Shown here piece after piece: positions 6,096 to 6,364 of a stretch of DNA of 6,364 nt; the stretch's first letter is position 1; each line of letters begins with the position of its first letter. Source of the stretch: Candidatus Alkanophagales archaeon (GTDB lineage Archaea; Halobacteriota; Syntropharchaeia; Alkanophagales; B39-G2). The notes beneath the pieces were generated by a model, which saw only the letters and a list, made by a program, of their open reading frames with translations, did not search any database and was not told the origin of the DNA. The DNA lies in contig QMVQ01000097.1 of the NCBI GenBank assembly GCA_003661185.1, forward strand, positions 1-6,364. The letters run 5' to 3'. Position numbers and translations under genes: made by a program.

Positions 6096-6104
6096 TTCAC
6101 CCCC
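6080..6104 (+). repeat. Short direct repeat ATTCRCCCCC, two copies 15 bases apart
   Basis: ATTCGCCCCC (6080-6089) and ATTCACCCCC (6095-6104) match at 9 of 10 positions. They lie within and just after the compound stem-loop. A pyrimidine-rich run containing six T (6111-6116) follows. Read on the plus strand, hairpin plus T run resembles a terminator that would stop outside transcription from entering the transposase gene. Confidence 0.35.
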
Positions 6105-6173
6105 TTTATCTTTTTTCTTATCTTCCACTACACCAGAAGATTCAAATGCAATCAGTGGCAAGACAATATAATA

Positions 6174-6364
6174 ATGCTTGTGGAAAGAACTGCACAAATA
6201 GTTATCGACTGGGATGATGACCTTGCCGAAACCCTTAAAGTATTCACTGATATCCAAAATAAGATTTCCTCTGTTTGCTTTAATGGCGGAGAACCCCTTT
6301 CTGCTCTCGCTTTGCATAAGAAAGTTTATCATAATGTCAAGGGCAGGCTCAACGCCCAGATGAC
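6174..6364 (+). CDS. TnpB-like protein, IS605 OrfB family (3' truncated)
   Basis: An ATG at 6174-6176 opens a frame that stays open to the window edge (63 codons). The translation starts MLVERTAQIVIDWDDDLAET and includes FTDIQNKISSVCF and LHKKVYHNVKGRLNAQM. This follows the N-terminal pattern of one TnpB subgroup: a beta strand, a helix around 'LAETL..F.D..N....', then 'LH...Y..VR..L.AQ'. TnpB proteins are RNA-guided nucleases related to Cas12 that promote retention of their element; here the RuvC and zinc-finger parts lie beyond the window. GC is 42% by hand count, below the 57-65% of two lines sampled in trpB2, which supports foreign origin. No ribosome-binding site is obvious before the ATG. 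The gene is divergent from etfA. The family call is moderate because only the N-terminus is visible. Confidence 0.62.
   Translation, partial: MLVERTAQIVIDWDDDLAETLKVFTDIQNKISSVCFNGGEPLSALALHKKVYHNVKGRLNAQM

Larger units (their letters stand above)
6047..6364 (+). mobile_element. Left part of an IS200/IS605-like (IS1341-type) insertion element, cut by the window edge
   Basis: The element is inferred from three adjoining signals: TTAC followed directly by a strong hairpin, a non-coding left end of about 127 bases, and a TnpB-like reading frame of lower GC than the rest of the window. If 6047 is the true left end, the insertion stopped 6 bases short of the etfA start codon. No TnpA is seen on either strand in the visible part, which fits a TnpB-only element, but the right end is missing. 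The exact boundary is a proposal. Confidence 0.5.

Noticed and set aside
6041..6100. 20-residue N-terminal extension of EtfA starting at 6100
   Set aside because: It is encoded by the folded, insertion-like sequence, adds nothing conserved, and its GGTG is only one base from the ATG. It is kept only as a point to test.
6003..6332. 109-codon minus-strand open frame
   Set aside because: It lies opposite the TnpB frame and overlaps the etfA start in another frame; the translation is low-complexity and has no family features.

Overview
The window looks like part of an archaeal chromosome, most likely from the methanogen/ANME/Archaeoglobus side of the Euryarchaeota. The evidence is a TrpB2-type tryptophan synthase beta chain, a textbook archaeal TATA box (TATATATAA) ahead of it, and short GGTG/GGAGG ribosome-binding sites. 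The lineage is an inference from style; nothing here fixes the species. The body of the window is moderately GC-rich (two hand-counted 60-base lines inside trpB2 gave 57 and 65%). The right end is visibly poorer in GC (81 of 191 bases, 42%, in the transposase fragment).

Layout, left to right. Positions 1-144 hold the C-terminal end of a plus-strand gene, probably a winged-helix regulator, which converges on the trp genes. Positions 187-4795 hold four minus-strand genes read in the order trpB2, trpE, trpG, trpD. Their gaps are 42, 10 and 24 bases, so they form one likely operon. Its promoter lies in the 237-base gap 4796-5032, which also holds a set of repeated CGTCGC(AC) half-sites around the TATA box and a cluster of palindromes. 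Upstream of this, and also on the minus strand, is etfA (5033-6040), the alpha subunit of electron transfer flavoprotein. Only 6 bases separate the etfA start codon from a strongly folded element (6047-6095). That element looks like the left end of an IS200/IS605-type insertion sequence, whose TnpB-like gene runs off the right edge on the plus strand (6174-6364).

How the genes work together. TrpE and TrpG form anthranilate synthase (chorismate plus glutamine to anthranilate). TrpD adds the phosphoribosyl group. TrpB2 performs the last step, indole plus serine to tryptophan. The middle steps (trpF, trpC) and trpA are not in the window and must be elsewhere or beyond its edges. EtfA is functionally unrelated: it would pair with an EtfB to carry electrons from flavin dehydrogenases, and etfB is not visible.

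No wholly new multi-gene system is apparent. The points most worth following up are the candidate trp operator around the TATA box, the insertion-like junction that appears to have removed the native leader of etfA, and the TrpB2-only operon without trpA. Further points are the two unusual insertions in TrpE and the Lys in the TrpG glycine loop.
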